The position numbers were made by a program, and so were the translations under genes. DNA of 64,000 nt from Saccharothrix coeruleofusca. GTDB lineage: Bacteria; Actinomycetota; Actinomycetes; Mycobacteriales; Pseudonocardiaceae. The notes beneath the pieces are model-generated. The model did no database searches. It was not told where the DNA came from and saw only the letters and a program-made list of their open reading frames with translations. The number at the start of each line of letters is the position of its first letter. Position 1 is the first letter of the stretch. This document shows, in pieces, positions 25,794 to 35,145 of this stretch. Location of the stretch: the NCBI RefSeq assembly GCF_014648515.1, contig NZ_BMRG01000020.1, positions 80,788 to 144,787 of the forward strand, read 5' to 3'.

Positions 25794-26126
25794 GTGAAGA
25801 GGGTGTGCGTCGTGGTGCTCGCGCTCGGCTTTGCGCTCGCCGGGTGCGGCAGCGAGTGGGAGGGCGAGGTGCGGTTCGAGGTCACCCGGATCGCCCCGCC
25901 CTACGAGTCCATGGGCGAGCGGAAGCCCGAGCACGTCGTGCTGGCGCTGGACCAGGAAGTGCCCGACTCGGTGCGCGGCCTGCAGACCACCGGGGCCGAC
26001 ATCGACCAGTTCCCGGAGGGCGTCGCGGTCGGTGACCGGGTGCTCTGCCGGGTGCGGCAGAGCGACGACAACGGCCTGGACGGCGTGGACCCCACGACGA
26101 CCGTCGGCCCCTGCCGCGAGGCCTAG
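25794..26126 (+). CDS. small lipoprotein of unknown function
   Basis: A 110-aa lipoprotein. The signal VCVVVLALGFALAGCGSEW has a lipobox LAGC (Cys about 18). The mature part is a small beta-rich domain with two further Cys (VLCRVRQSD and VGPCREA), which could form a disulfide. The start is leaderless: TACCCT (25781-25786) ends 7 nt before the GTG. Its stop overlaps that of the convergent DUF1023 gene by 4 bp. Confidence 0.65.
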   Translation: MKRVCVVVLALGFALAGCGSEWEGEVRFEVTRIAPPYESMGERKPEHVVLALDQEVPDSVRGLQTTGADIDQFPEGVAVGDRVLCRVRQSDDNGLDGVDPTTTVGPCREA

Positions 26127-28102
26127 AACCAAGAACCGACCGTGCTGTCCCAGAGGCCGCCCGCGCCCTCGACCACGTCGCGGCCGAACTCCACCACGTC
26201 GCCGACCGCGCCCACGGCCACGTCGCCCACGTCGCTCAGCGCCTCCTTGCCGGTGCTGAGCAGCCCTCCGCCCGCTTCCGACCACCGGCCCGCGACGGCG
26301 TCCCGGCCCGCCTCCCACAGGCCGCCGCCGAGGTCGCCGACCAGGTCGGCGGCGCCCGCCGCGGTGCCGCTGACCACGTCGAGCACCGGGCCGACCACCG
26401 GGACGCCCGAGCCGGGCAGCGCCGGGCCGAGCGGGCTGTCGTGCCACTCCTGCCCGGTGACCGAGCCGCCGTCGCCGTTGGCGATCCTGGCCAGGTTCTC
26501 CAGCGACTCGGTGCCCCGGTCGTAGTAGGCCGAGTGGGCGTGCTCGATCGAGGACCGGTCGGCGGTGCCGAAGGTCTTCGCGCCGAACGCCGGGTCGTAC
26601 GGGCCGGTGGAGGAGCCGTCCTCGGTGAACCAGTCCGAGCTGGTGCCCTGCACGACCGGGTCGTGCTCGGTCGCACCGACGTAGACGTGGCCGCGCCCGG
26701 CGGAGAGCTGGTCGACGCTGGACGCGCCCACGCCGGGCGAGCCGACGAACGCGATGTCGTCGGCGGCCAGGCCGTTCATGCCGGCGTAGCCGACGGTGGT
26801 GGAGCCGTAGGAGTGCCCGATCACGGTCAGGTGCTGGCCGGGCGCGCCCGCCGCGCGGTAGCCGTCCACGTCGGCGACGAGGTTCGCGCCGCCCTCCTTG
26901 GCCTGCGCGGGGTCGTCGACCTCGCCGACGGCCCAGCCGGGCGCGTCGTAGCCGAGCCACTGGATGGTGGCGCTGCCTTCAGCTCCCATCTGCGCGCGCA
27001 GGTTGCCCGCCTGGGAGACCGAGAAGCCGTCCAGCGTGGACCCGGTGCCGGGCACGCAGACGGCCAGGTTCCGCGCGGTGTCCGGGTTGCCGTAGGCGAT
27101 GGCGGTCGCGCCGTCGCCGCGAGGGCCGTACGGGTCCCACGCCATGATCCGCACGTCCGGTTCGCCGCGCTCGTTGAACCACCCCTCGCGGCGGGCGATG
27201 GTCTCGGCCTCCTCGATGCTCTCGCGCACGGCGGCGGCGTTGTCGGCCTTGGTTGCGGCCTCCTGCCGCCGCTCCATCAGCGAGGCGTACTCGGGGTCGT
27301 TGAGCAGGGCGGTCTGCCCCGCCGACGAGTTCGGGTCCAGGCCCAGCTCGCGCGCCCGCGCGGCCAGCTGGGCGTCCAGGCGGTCGCGCTCGGCGGAGAA
27401 GCGCTGCGCGTCGTCCGCGATGCGGGCCCGGTTGGCCTGGTCCAGCACCGCCGACGGCAGCCCGCGCAGCTGCCCCAGCTCCTGGAACCGGGTGCGCAGC
27501 AGCTCGTCCTGCTGCTCCTTGCTCAGCGACTTCCACCACGCCGCGACCCGCTGGGGGTCCGTGCCCGGCCCCGGCACGGCGGGGGTGGCGCGCAGCTGCG
27601 CGTTCACGCTGCCCCAGCCCGCGTCGCCTGCGGCGACCTCGGCGAAGCCGGGTTTCACCTTGCCCAGCGCGGCGGCGTAGGAGCGCAGCACCCGCTCGTA
27701 GCCGTCCTTGACGTTGGTCAGCGACTCGTTGACGCGCGCCGCGAGCTCGGCGGTCTGCGCCTGGTCCAGCATCGGCGAGCGGCTGCGCCAGACCGCGATG
27801 ACCTGGTCGGCGCTGCCGCGCATCCGCGCGTACGCCTGCGCGGCGGCCCGCACCACCTCCGCGCCGACGCCCAGCCGCTCCTGCGCGACGGTCGCCGAGC
27901 GCGCCGACAGCTCGGCGCGCTTGCCGAACCGCTCCGCCGAGGCGCCGGTCCACGACGCCGTCGCGGTGGAGCCGCCGGACGAGACCGCCTGTCCCGCGCG
28001 GCTCATCGCGCTCATCGCGCCGCTGATGGGGTCGGCCGCGGCGGCGACCCGCCCCGCGTCACCGGCGGCGAGCTGCCCGTAGAGGACCTCGGGGTCGATC
28101 AC
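26123..28102 (-). CDS. DUF1023 alpha/beta hydrolase with WXG-like N-terminal region
   Basis: A 659-aa protein. Residues 1-170 are helical and resemble ESX-type helical domains (TATASWTGASAERFGKRAEL holds a WTG). The DUF1023 hydrolase core (about 320-520) has VCVPGTGSTLDGF, the nucleophile elbow TVIGHSYGSTTVGYAG (Ser about 440), GVGASSVDQLSAG and a late His in SSIEHAHSAYYD. The Gly-rich C-terminus (VVGPVLDVVSGTAAGAADLV) is helical. Such proteins are often encoded by ESX loci in actinobacteria and may be secreted toxins or lipases; none of this is proven here. The GTG overlaps the upstream stop by 4 bp. Confidence 0.8.
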   Translation of the reverse strand: MIDPEVLYGQLAAGDAGRVAAAADPISGAMSAMSRAGQAVSSGGSTATASWTGASAERFGKRAELSARSATVAQERLGVGAEVVRAAAQAYARMRGSADQVIAVWRSRSPMLDQAQTAELAARVNESLTNVKDGYERVLRSYAAALGKVKPGFAEVAAGDAGWGSVNAQLRATPAVPGPGTDPQRVAAWWKSLSKEQQDELLRTRFQELGQLRGLPSAVLDQANRARIADDAQRFSAERDRLDAQLAARARELGLDPNSSAGQTALLNDPEYASLMERRQEAATKADNAAAVRESIEEAETIARREGWFNERGEPDVRIMAWDPYGPRGDGATAIAYGNPDTARNLAVCVPGTGSTLDGFSVSQAGNLRAQMGAEGSATIQWLGYDAPGWAVGEVDDPAQAKEGGANLVADVDGYRAAGAPGQHLTVIGHSYGSTTVGYAGMNGLAADDIAFVGSPGVGASSVDQLSAGRGHVYVGATEHDPVVQGTSSDWFTEDGSSTGPYDPAFGAKTFGTADRSSIEHAHSAYYDRGTESLENLARIANGDGGSVTGQEWHDSPLGPALPGSGVPVVGPVLDVVSGTAAGAADLVGDLGGGLWEAGRDAVAGRWSEAGGGLLSTGKEALSDVGDVAVGAVGDVVEFGRDVVEGAGGLWDSTVGSWF

Positions 28103-28425
28103 GCGGCACCCCCGTCGAACGCGCGGTGGATGGCGGTGAAGCCCCGCGTGGAGTCGTCGTCGGCCCGTGCGTAGGAGTCGGCGTTCTCGGCCAGGCCGTC
28201 GCCCGCGTCCCGGTACCAGGCCGAGCCCCGGCGCAGGTCGTCGGACTGCTCACCGGCGAACCGGGCCAGCGCGTCGGCGAACTCGGCGGCGGCGGGAACC
28301 CGGCCGAGCGCCTCCGCGTCAAGGCTGAGCATGGAGACCAGGTCGGCCCCGTCGCCTGCCGCGTCCGCGCCGTCGTGGAACTGCCGCGAGGCCGTCCGCA
28401 ACGTCTCTGGCTGAACACCGAACAC
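28099..28425 (-). CDS. EspC-like ESX target protein (WXG100 relative)
   Basis: A 108-aa helical protein starting FGVQPETLRTASRQFHDGAD, matching the T7SS EspC-type pattern, with SYARADDDSTRGF supplying a YxxxD secretion signal near the C-terminus. It is translationally coupled to the DUF1023 hydrolase and is probably its carrier or partner. The GTG at 28425 is preferred (GGTGGG nearby); GTG at 28434 is the alternative. Confidence 0.7.
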   Translation of the reverse strand: MFGVQPETLRTASRQFHDGADAAGDGADLVSMLSLDAEALGRVPAAAEFADALARFAGEQSDDLRRGSAWYRDAGDGLAENADSYARADDDSTRGFTAIHRAFDGGAA

Positions 28426-28559
28426 GATTCCCACCCTTCGCGCGCTGACCGGGCAGGACTGCGACGCGCGCGGCGGAGCGGCGGTTCCCGGTGTCGCGGG
28501 GAACCGCTGCGGGGGACATGCGGTGGGGCACGATGACCACGAGGAAACAGGAGGACGCC

Positions 28560-29291
28560 GTGTCACGAGGATGGACGACCCAGCGGTGGACCGCGGTGTT
28601 CACCGAGCAGGCGCGGATGTTCCGCGCGGCGGTCGGCCGGGCCGACCCGGCGGCCCCGGTGCCCAGCTGCCCCGGCTGGACGTTCACCGAGCTGGCGCTG
28701 CACGTGGCGCGGTTCCTGGAGACCTCGCTGGAGTACCTGCGCAGCGGCAGCCCGGTGCGGCTCAAGCTGCCGCCCGCGCCGGTCGGCGCGGTCCCGCTGG
28801 AGTACCTGGACGCCCAGCTCGCGGCGGCGGCCGAGGTGCTGCCCGAGGTGCCCGGCAACCGCGCCGCGTGGACGTTCTCGCCCGCCGCGCCGGACCTGGC
28901 GTGGGTGTGGCACCGGCGTATCGCGCACGAACTGGACCTGCGGCGGTGGGACGCGCAGGCGGCGCTGCGCGAGCTGGTCGCCGGTGACACCGACTTCGCC
29001 GTGGACGGCGTCGACGAGGCGCTGGGCACGCTGCTGGCCGCCAAGTACGCCACCGACGTGCCGCCGACCGCCAAGGGCACCGCGCTGGTCCAGCTCACCG
29101 ACGTGCCCGAGGCGTGGCTGGTCCGGTTCACCCCCGGCGAGGTGCCCGAGGTCCGGGCGGCCTGGCCGGGCGAGGAGGTGGACCTCACCATCCGGGGCGA
29201 GGCCCAGCTCGTCCACTACGGGCTGTGGGGGCGGCTGCCGCTGCGCGCGGAGGGCGACCAGGGCCTGCTGCGGGCGGTCCGACTGGACTGA
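28560..29291 (+). CDS. maleylpyruvate isomerase/mycothiol-dependent-type enzyme
   Basis: A 243-aa protein of the MDMPI/DinB superfamily: N-terminal four-helix part with SCPGWTFTELALHVARF (conserved His that binds metal in this family) and WVWHRRIAHELDLRRWDAQ, plus a C-terminal SCP-like domain (TDVPEAWLVRFTPGEVPEV). Family members use mycothiol or modify small thiols; the substrate here is unknown. GTG at 28560 is chosen because AGGAGG lies 5 nt upstream; an ATG 27 nt earlier lacks such a site. It is divergent from the EspC-like gene. Confidence 0.85.
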   Translation: MSRGWTTQRWTAVFTEQARMFRAAVGRADPAAPVPSCPGWTFTELALHVARFLETSLEYLRSGSPVRLKLPPAPVGAVPLEYLDAQLAAAAEVLPEVPGNRAAWTFSPAAPDLAWVWHRRIAHELDLRRWDAQAALRELVAGDTDFAVDGVDEALGTLLAAKYATDVPPTAKGTALVQLTDVPEAWLVRFTPGEVPEVRAAWPGEEVDLTIRGEAQLVHYGLWGRLPLRAEGDQGLLRAVRLD

Positions 29292-29394
29292 ACAGTGCGT
29301 TTGGTCACGTCCGGGGGGTCTTGAGGGGGGTGGTTCACCCGGCGGGGACCGTACACTCGGGAGGCAGCCCGCCTTCGTCGCTAGGGAGCACTCG

Positions 29395-30924
29395 GTGGTC
29401 ACCGACCAATCTGACGCCGGCCGCACCGAATCCGAAAAGCCCGAACCCGAACCCCGCGAAGAGTGCGGGGTTTTTGGTGTGTGGGCGCCGGGTGAGGAAG
29501 TCGCCAAGCTGACCTACTACGGGCTGTACGCGCTGCAGCACCGCGGTCAGGAGGCGGCGGGCATCTCCGTCGGGGACGGCAGCCAGGTGGTGGTCTTCAA
29601 GGACCTCGGCCTGGTCTCGCAGGTCTTCGACGAGCAGGTGCTGTCCTCCCTGCGCGGCCACGTCGCCGTCGGCCACTGCCGCTACTCCACCACCGGGTCA
29701 ACGACCTGGGAGAACGCGCAGCCGACGTTCCGCACCACGGCCACCGGCTCCGGCCTGTCGCTGGGCCACAACGGCAACCTGGTCAACACCGCCGAGCTGC
29801 TGGCCAGGGCCCGCGAGGCGGGCGTGGACACCGGTCAGGGCGCCACCACGGACTCCGACCTGGTCTGCGGCCTGCTCGCGGCCGCCGCCGCCGACGTGGG
29901 CATCGAGCAGGCCGCGCTGGAGCTGCTGCCCACCCTGCGCGGCGCGTTCTGCCTGACCTTCTCCGACGAGTCCACGCTGTACGCGGCGCGCGACCCGCAC
30001 GGCGTGCGCCCGCTGGTGCTGGGCCGCCTCGAGCGCGGCTGGGTGGTGGCCAGCGAGACCGCCGCGCTGGACATCGTGGGCGCGTCGTTCGTCCGCGAGG
30101 TCGAGCCGGGCGAGCTGATCGCCATCGACGAGAACGGGCTGCGGTCCAGCCGGTTCGCCAACCCCGAGCCCAAGGGCTGCATCTTCGAGTACGTCTACCT
30201 GGCCCGCCCGGACACCACGATCGCGGGCCGCGGCGTGCACGCCACCCGCGTGGAGATCGGCCGCAGGCTGGCCAAGGAGCACCCGGCCGAGGCCGACCTG
30301 GTCATCCCGGTGCCCGAGTCCGGCACGCCCGCCGCCATCGGCTACGCGCAGGCCTCCGGCATCCCGTACGGGTCGGGCCTGGTCAAGAACGCCTACGTGG
30401 GGCGGACCTTCATCCAGCCCTCGCAGACCATCCGTCAGCTCGGCATCCGGCTCAAGCTCAACCCGCTGCGCGACGTCATCCGCGGCAAGCGCCTGGTGGT
30501 CGTGGACGACTCGATCGTGCGCGGCAACACCCAGCGCGCCCTGGTGCGGATGCTGCGCGAAGCGGGCGCGGTCGAGGTGCACGTGCGGATCGCGTCGCCG
30601 CCGGTGAAGTGGCCGTGCTTCTACGGCATCGACTTCGCCTCGCGCGCCGAGCTGATCGCCAACGGCCTGGACCTGGACGGCATCCGCCGCTCGGTGGGCG
30701 CGGACACGCTGGGCTACGTGTCGCTGGAGGAGCTGGTCGCGGCCAGCGAGCAGCCCAAGACCCGGCTGTGCACGGCCTGCTTCGACGGCGAGTACCCGAT
30801 CCCGCTGCCCGAGGACGCGCTGATCGGCAAGCACCTGCTGGAGGGCGTGCGCGGTGTCGCGGGCTCGGCGACCCCGGTGTTGGTCAACGGGTACGGTGCC
30901 GAGGACGCCCTGCAGAGGCCCTGA
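29395..30924 (+). CDS. purF: amidophosphoribosyltransferase
   Basis: A 509-aa PurF, catalysing the first committed purine step (PRPP plus glutamine to phosphoribosylamine). Its propeptide ends at Cys 24 in REECGVFGVW, the Ntn glutaminase nucleophile. The C-terminal phosphoribosyltransferase motif LVVVDDSIVRGNTQ is intact, and extra Cys (KGCIFEYVY and LCTACFDGEYP) match the iron-sulfur type of Gram-positive PurF. GTG at 29395 has GGGAG 7 nt upstream. It lies 31 bp before purM. Confidence 0.97.
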   Translation: MVTDQSDAGRTESEKPEPEPREECGVFGVWAPGEEVAKLTYYGLYALQHRGQEAAGISVGDGSQVVVFKDLGLVSQVFDEQVLSSLRGHVAVGHCRYSTTGSTTWENAQPTFRTTATGSGLSLGHNGNLVNTAELLARAREAGVDTGQGATTDSDLVCGLLAAAAADVGIEQAALELLPTLRGAFCLTFSDESTLYAARDPHGVRPLVLGRLERGWVVASETAALDIVGASFVREVEPGELIAIDENGLRSSRFANPEPKGCIFEYVYLARPDTTIAGRGVHATRVEIGRRLAKEHPAEADLVIPVPESGTPAAIGYAQASGIPYGSGLVKNAYVGRTFIQPSQTIRQLGIRLKLNPLRDVIRGKRLVVVDDSIVRGNTQRALVRMLREAGAVEVHVRIASPPVKWPCFYGIDFASRAELIANGLDLDGIRRSVGADTLGYVSLEELVAASEQPKTRLCTACFDGEYPIPLPEDALIGKHLLEGVRGVAGSATPVLVNGYGAEDALQRP

Positions 30925-30955
30925 GCAGCGGCCCCGATAGATGGAGCAAGGTGAC

Positions 30956-32014
<1,059 letters not shown>

Positions 32015-32022
32015 AGCCGGTG

Positions 32023-32069
32023 ACGACGTCGGCGCGGCCCCCTCGGTGCGGGGGCCGCGCCGACGTCGT
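32023..32069. terminator. bidirectional terminator between purM and SnoaL-like gene
   Basis: A perfect 20-bp inverted repeat (arm ACGACGTCGGCGCGGCCCCC) with a 7-nt loop, followed by TTTC on the plus strand. It sits between convergent genes, starting 8 bp after purM. Confidence 0.9.
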
Positions 32070-32070
32070 T

Positions 32071-32493
32071 TCAGGCCGAGATCTTGAGCTGGGCCAGCAT
32101 GACGTGCAGGTCGGAGTTGATCCAGTACTCGGCGAACTTGCCGTCGACCACCCGCAGGATGTCCATCCCGGTGAAGGCCACCTTCGCGCCCCGCTCGGCG
32201 GCGGCGCCGGGGATTCCACCGCCGTAGACGCCCGCGGCGGACCAGCGCATGGCGACCAGGTCGTCCTCCACGACGGGGCCGACCTCCAGGGCGTAGTCGA
32301 GGGTGGTGAACGCCGAGCGGGCGCCCCCGACCCAGCCCGTCAGCTCCTCGCGGCCGACGAGCGGGAGTTCGCCGCCGTCCAGCTTCGTGGCGTGCACGCG
32401 GATGTCCGGCGTGGCGACGTCCTCGACGAGGGCGAGGTCGCCGTTCCACATGCGGAACCACTTGTCGACGAGCGGGGAAACGTTCGTGGTCAT
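32071..32493 (-). CDS. SnoaL/NTF2-like protein
   Basis: A 140-aa single-domain NTF2-fold protein: LVDKWFRMWNGDLALVEDVA at the N-terminus, the central ELTGWVGGARSAFTTLDY, and FTGMDILRVVDGKFAEYWIN. This is the SnoaL-like subgroup, which includes polyketide cyclases and many proteins of unknown role. It is divergent from a TetR regulator and is the likely regulated target. Confidence 0.82.
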   Translation of the reverse strand: MTTNVSPLVDKWFRMWNGDLALVEDVATPDIRVHATKLDGGELPLVGREELTGWVGGARSAFTTLDYALEVGPVVEDDLVAMRWSAAGVYGGGIPGAAAERGAKVAFTGMDILRVVDGKFAEYWINSDLHVMLAQLKISA

Positions 32494-32583
32494 GTCGGTC
32501 TCTCTGTGTTCGCTGATCGGGAAGCGGCCGCGAGACGACCATAACGACCATCAACAGAAGTGAGCAGTGCCAGTTTTGCCTAA

Positions 32584-32607
32584 CAGTGTGAAGCGGTGTT
32601 TACACTG
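32584..32607 (+). promoter_or_regulatory. candidate TetR operator over the tetR promoter
   Basis: CAGTGTGAAGCG and GGTGTTTACACTG form an imperfect inverted repeat with CAGTGT/ACACTG ends. It covers the -10 box TACACT (32601-32606), which lies 6 nt before the GTG of the TetR gene, so the gene is leaderless and probably self-repressed. The divergent SnoaL-like gene starts about 90 bp away. Confidence 0.5.
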
Positions 32608-32612
32608 CTCGG

Positions 32613-33317
32613 GTGACAGTGCCGCTCCGCCAGCGCCGCCGCGCCGCCGCGATCCGCGAAATCCTCGACGCCGCCCGCGACGACATCGCCGCGCACGGCC
32701 CGGCCGGACTCTCCCTGCGCTCGGTCGCCCGCGACCTCGGCATGACGGTCCAAGCCCTCTACCACTACTTCCCCAGCCGCGACGAGCTGATCACGGCCCT
32801 GATCACGGAGGCGTACCACGCGCTGGCCGACGCCGTGGAGTCGGCGCTCGACGCCGCGCCGGACAGCGGGCTGCCGGGGTTCGTCGTCGCCGCGGAGGGC
32901 TTCCGGGCGTGGGCGATCGAGCACCCGGCCCAGTTCCAGCTCATCTACGGCACCCCGCTGCCGCACTACCAGGCCCCCGCCGACGGCCGCACCACGGCGG
33001 GAGCCCGCCGCTTCGGCGGCCTGTTCGTGCGCGAGCTGTTCGCCGAGTTCACCGAGGAGCAGCTGACCCGCGTCGAGTTCCCGCCGCTGAGCCCGGAGCT
33101 GGGCACGCACCTGGCCGCGCTCCCGCAGGAGGCGGCGGGCGGGCTGCCGCCCTCCGCCGTCGCCGCGTTCGTCAGCGCGTGGGGGCACATGCACGGCCTC
33201 GTGGTGCTGGAGGTCTTCGGGCACACCGCGTTCATCGGCCCTGGGCAGGCGGAGATCTTCCGGGGAGCCATGCTGAACCTGGTCGCCGACCTGCGCCGCC
33301 GCGTCCCGGCGGGCTGA
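32613..33317 (+). CDS. TetR/AcrR family transcriptional regulator
   Basis: A 234-aa regulator. The N-terminal HTH is clear (REILDAARDDIAAHG, LSLRSVARDLGMTVQALYHY, FPSRDELITALI). The C-terminal ligand domain has a WHG-like pattern (FRAWAIEHPAQFQLIYGTPLP and SAWGHMHGLVVLEVFGH). It is divergent from the SnoaL-like gene and probably controls that gene and itself. The ligand is unknown. Confidence 0.9.
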   Translation: MTVPLRQRRRAAAIREILDAARDDIAAHGPAGLSLRSVARDLGMTVQALYHYFPSRDELITALITEAYHALADAVESALDAAPDSGLPGFVVAAEGFRAWAIEHPAQFQLIYGTPLPHYQAPADGRTTAGARRFGGLFVRELFAEFTEEQLTRVEFPPLSPELGTHLAALPQEAAGGLPPSAVAAFVSAWGHMHGLVVLEVFGHTAFIGPGQAEIFRGAMLNLVADLRRRVPAG

Positions 33318-33332
33318 CGCCTACTCGGCCGC

Positions 33333-33467
33333 CTACTCGGCGCGGACCAGCACGCGCAGGACCTCGCCCTCGGGCGTGATCGCCACCCGGCGGATCACCT
33401 CGGGTCCGCCCGGCCAGTCGCCCACCAGTTCGGGCAGACCGGGGGCGCGGACTGCGATATCGCCCAT
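33333..33467 (-). CDS. 44-aa protein of unknown function divergent from XRE regulator
   Basis: An ATG with GGAGGAG 8 nt upstream opens a 44-codon frame that reads MGDIAVRAPGLPELVGDWPG and continues through EVIRRVAITPEGEVLRVLV to a TAG stop. The strong ribosome site and coding-like composition make it credible despite its size. It looks like a small beta-strand-rich domain with no motif I know. It shares a promoter region, with a palindromic site, with the XRE/DUF397 pair. Confidence 0.6.
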   Translation of the reverse strand: MGDIAVRAPGLPELVGDWPGGPEVIRRVAITPEGEVLRVLVRAE

Positions 33468-33494
33468 TCGTGTTTCTCCTCCACCTGACACACT

Positions 33495-33508
33495 CAGAAC
33501 CGGTTCTG
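33495..33508. promoter_or_regulatory. 14-bp palindrome in the divergent XRE promoter region
   Basis: CAGAACCGGTTCTG is a perfect palindrome. Related half-sites follow (CAGAGCTGGTT and GGCAGAACATG) within 40 bp. The position between the 44-aa gene and the XRE regulator suggests an operator for that regulator. Confidence 0.5.
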
Positions 33509-33579
33509 CATTTCAGAGCTGGTTATCGGCAGAACATGTAATTCGAGTGATTCCCCGATCGGGTGGGAGGTGGGCGGGA

Positions 33580-34431
33580 GTGCGGGCGGCTTTCGGTCCG
33601 AAGGTGGCCAGGCGCGTGCTCCAGTACGAACTGGAGCGGCTGCGCGAGCAGGCGGGCGTGACCCACGCCCGAGCCGGTGAGCGGCTGGGCATCTCCCGCG
33701 TCGGCTTCACCCACCTGACCAGCGGCCGCAACCTGCCGAGCAAACCCGCCGTGGAAGTCCTGATGGACTTGTTCGGCCGCCCGGACCGGGTGCCGATGAT
33801 GCTGGAACTGCTGTCCAGGGCCAAGCAGCGCACCGACGGCACCGGCGCCCCGATCAGCAGCATGAACGACTTCGAGCTGGCGATCGGGCTGGAAGCCGTG
33901 GCCACCGACATCGAGGCGTTCGAGTCGATGTCGGTCACCGGCCTGCTCCAGACCGAGGCGTACGCACGAGCGCTGATCGGCTACCACGCGTCGATCACGC
34001 CTGGTGTGGACGTCGAGCAGAGCGTCGCCCTGCGGGTGCAGCGGCAGTCGGTGATCACGCGGGAGACCGCCCCGGCGCGACTCCGGTGCGTCCTCGAAGA
34101 ACAGGCGCTGCGCCGCCCCGTCGCCAATGCCGAGGTGATGCGCGAGCAGTTCGAGCACCTGCTGGACATGACGGAACGGCAGAACGTCACTTTGCAGGTG
34201 ATGCCACGCGAAGTGGGATTGCACCCCGCCTTGAAAGGCCCTTTCTTCCTGCTGCGCTTCGAAGATGACTGGCGAGTCGCCTACGAGGAGACCCGCCACC
34301 ACGCCTACTACTACGACTCCGCTGATGCGGTAGAGGACTACGCGCAGGTGATGAATCATCTTCGTCATCTGGCCCTGAACCCGCAGCGGTCGCGGGCCTT
34401 CCTCGAACGGTTGAGAAAGGAAGCGCAGTGA
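33580..34431 (+). CDS. XRE-family regulator with DUF5753-type sensor domain
   Basis: A 283-aa protein. An N-terminal helix-turn-helix (LREQAGVTHARAGERLGISR, then HLTSGRNLPS) is followed by the C-terminal DUF5753-like domain (MSVTGLLQTEAYARALI, LRCVLEEQALRRPVANAEVM, LQVMPREVGLHPALKGPFFL). GTG at 33580 follows a G-rich ribosome site; frames further upstream would run into the divergent gene's region. It is coupled to a DUF397 gene by a 4-bp overlap, the standard pairing in actinomycetes, where it affects development or antibiotic production. Confidence 0.88.
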   Translation: MRAAFGPKVARRVLQYELERLREQAGVTHARAGERLGISRVGFTHLTSGRNLPSKPAVEVLMDLFGRPDRVPMMLELLSRAKQRTDGTGAPISSMNDFELAIGLEAVATDIEAFESMSVTGLLQTEAYARALIGYHASITPGVDVEQSVALRVQRQSVITRETAPARLRCVLEEQALRRPVANAEVMREQFEHLLDMTERQNVTLQVMPREVGLHPALKGPFFLLRFEDDWRVAYEETRHHAYYYDSADAVEDYAQVMNHLRHLALNPQRSRAFLERLRKEAQ

Positions 34432-34598
34432 TCACCGACTGGCGCAAGTCCTCGCGCAGCGTCGACAACTCCACATGCGTCGAGGTGGGCTGGACCGGGG
34501 AAGTGGTCGGCTACCGGGACAGCAAGAACCCCCGCCCCACCCTGATCTTCAGCAGGCGTGCCGCTGCCGCGTTCGTCGCGAACATCAAGCGATCCTGA
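34428..34598 (+). CDS. DUF397 small protein
   Basis: A 56-aa protein reading ITDWRKSSRSVDNSTCVEVG then VGYRDSKNPRPTLIFSRRAA and FVANIKRS. It has the DUF397 hallmarks WRKSSRS, CVEV and RDSK. The GTG overlaps the stop of the XRE gene. In such pairs the DUF397 protein modulates the regulator (known for BldB-like/WhiJ-type systems). Confidence 0.9.
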   Translation: MITDWRKSSRSVDNSTCVEVGWTGEVVGYRDSKNPRPTLIFSRRAAAAFVANIKRS

Positions 34599-34650
34599 GG
34601 CAACGCCCGGCGCTCGTCGCTCCGTACCAAGCGGCGACCGAGGAGGGTGA

Positions 34651-35145
34651 GTGAATCGCGATCGCGAGTTCGGTGAGTTCGTCGACGCCCGTGCGCTGGT
34701 GATGCGCAGGACCGCGTACCTGCTGTGCGGGGACTGGCACCGCGCCGAAGACCTGGTCCAGACCGCGTTGACCAAGCTCTACGTGGCCTGGCCGCGCGTG
34801 CGCCGGGACGGGGCGGTGGACGCCTACGCCCGCAAGATCCTGGTGCGCGCGGCGATCGACGAGGGCAGGCGCGGCTTCCGCCGCAGGGAGACGGTCGTCG
34901 ACACGCCGCCCGACACCCCGGTGTCGGCGGCCGAACCCGGCGACCCGGCGGTGCGGCGGGCGCTGGCCGCGCTCCCGCCCGGCCAACGCGCCGTCGTGGT
35001 GCTCCGCTACTGGGAGGACCTCAGCCTCACCGAAACCGCCCGCTTGCTCGGTCGCACCGAGGGAACCGTGAAGAGCCAGGCCGCCAAGGGGTTGGCGAAG
35101 CTGCGCGAACTTCTCGGCTCCCACGTCCTGGAGGAGCAGCGATGA
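34651..35145 (+). CDS. SigE-family ECF RNA polymerase sigma factor
   Basis: A 164-aa sigma-70 factor with region 2 (FVDARALVMRRTAYLLCGDW, AEDLVQTALTKLYVAWPRV) and region 4 (LPPGQRAVVVLRYWEDLSLT, LLGRTEGTVKSQAAKGLAKL). This is the Streptomyces-type SigE family of small ECFs. GTG with GAGGAGG 4 nt upstream. Its stop overlaps the start of a membrane protein gene, its likely regulator. Confidence 0.92.
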   Translation: MNRDREFGEFVDARALVMRRTAYLLCGDWHRAEDLVQTALTKLYVAWPRVRRDGAVDAYARKILVRAAIDEGRRGFRRRETVVDTPPDTPVSAAEPGDPAVRRALAALPPGQRAVVVLRYWEDLSLTETARLLGRTEGTVKSQAAKGLAKLRELLGSHVLEEQR

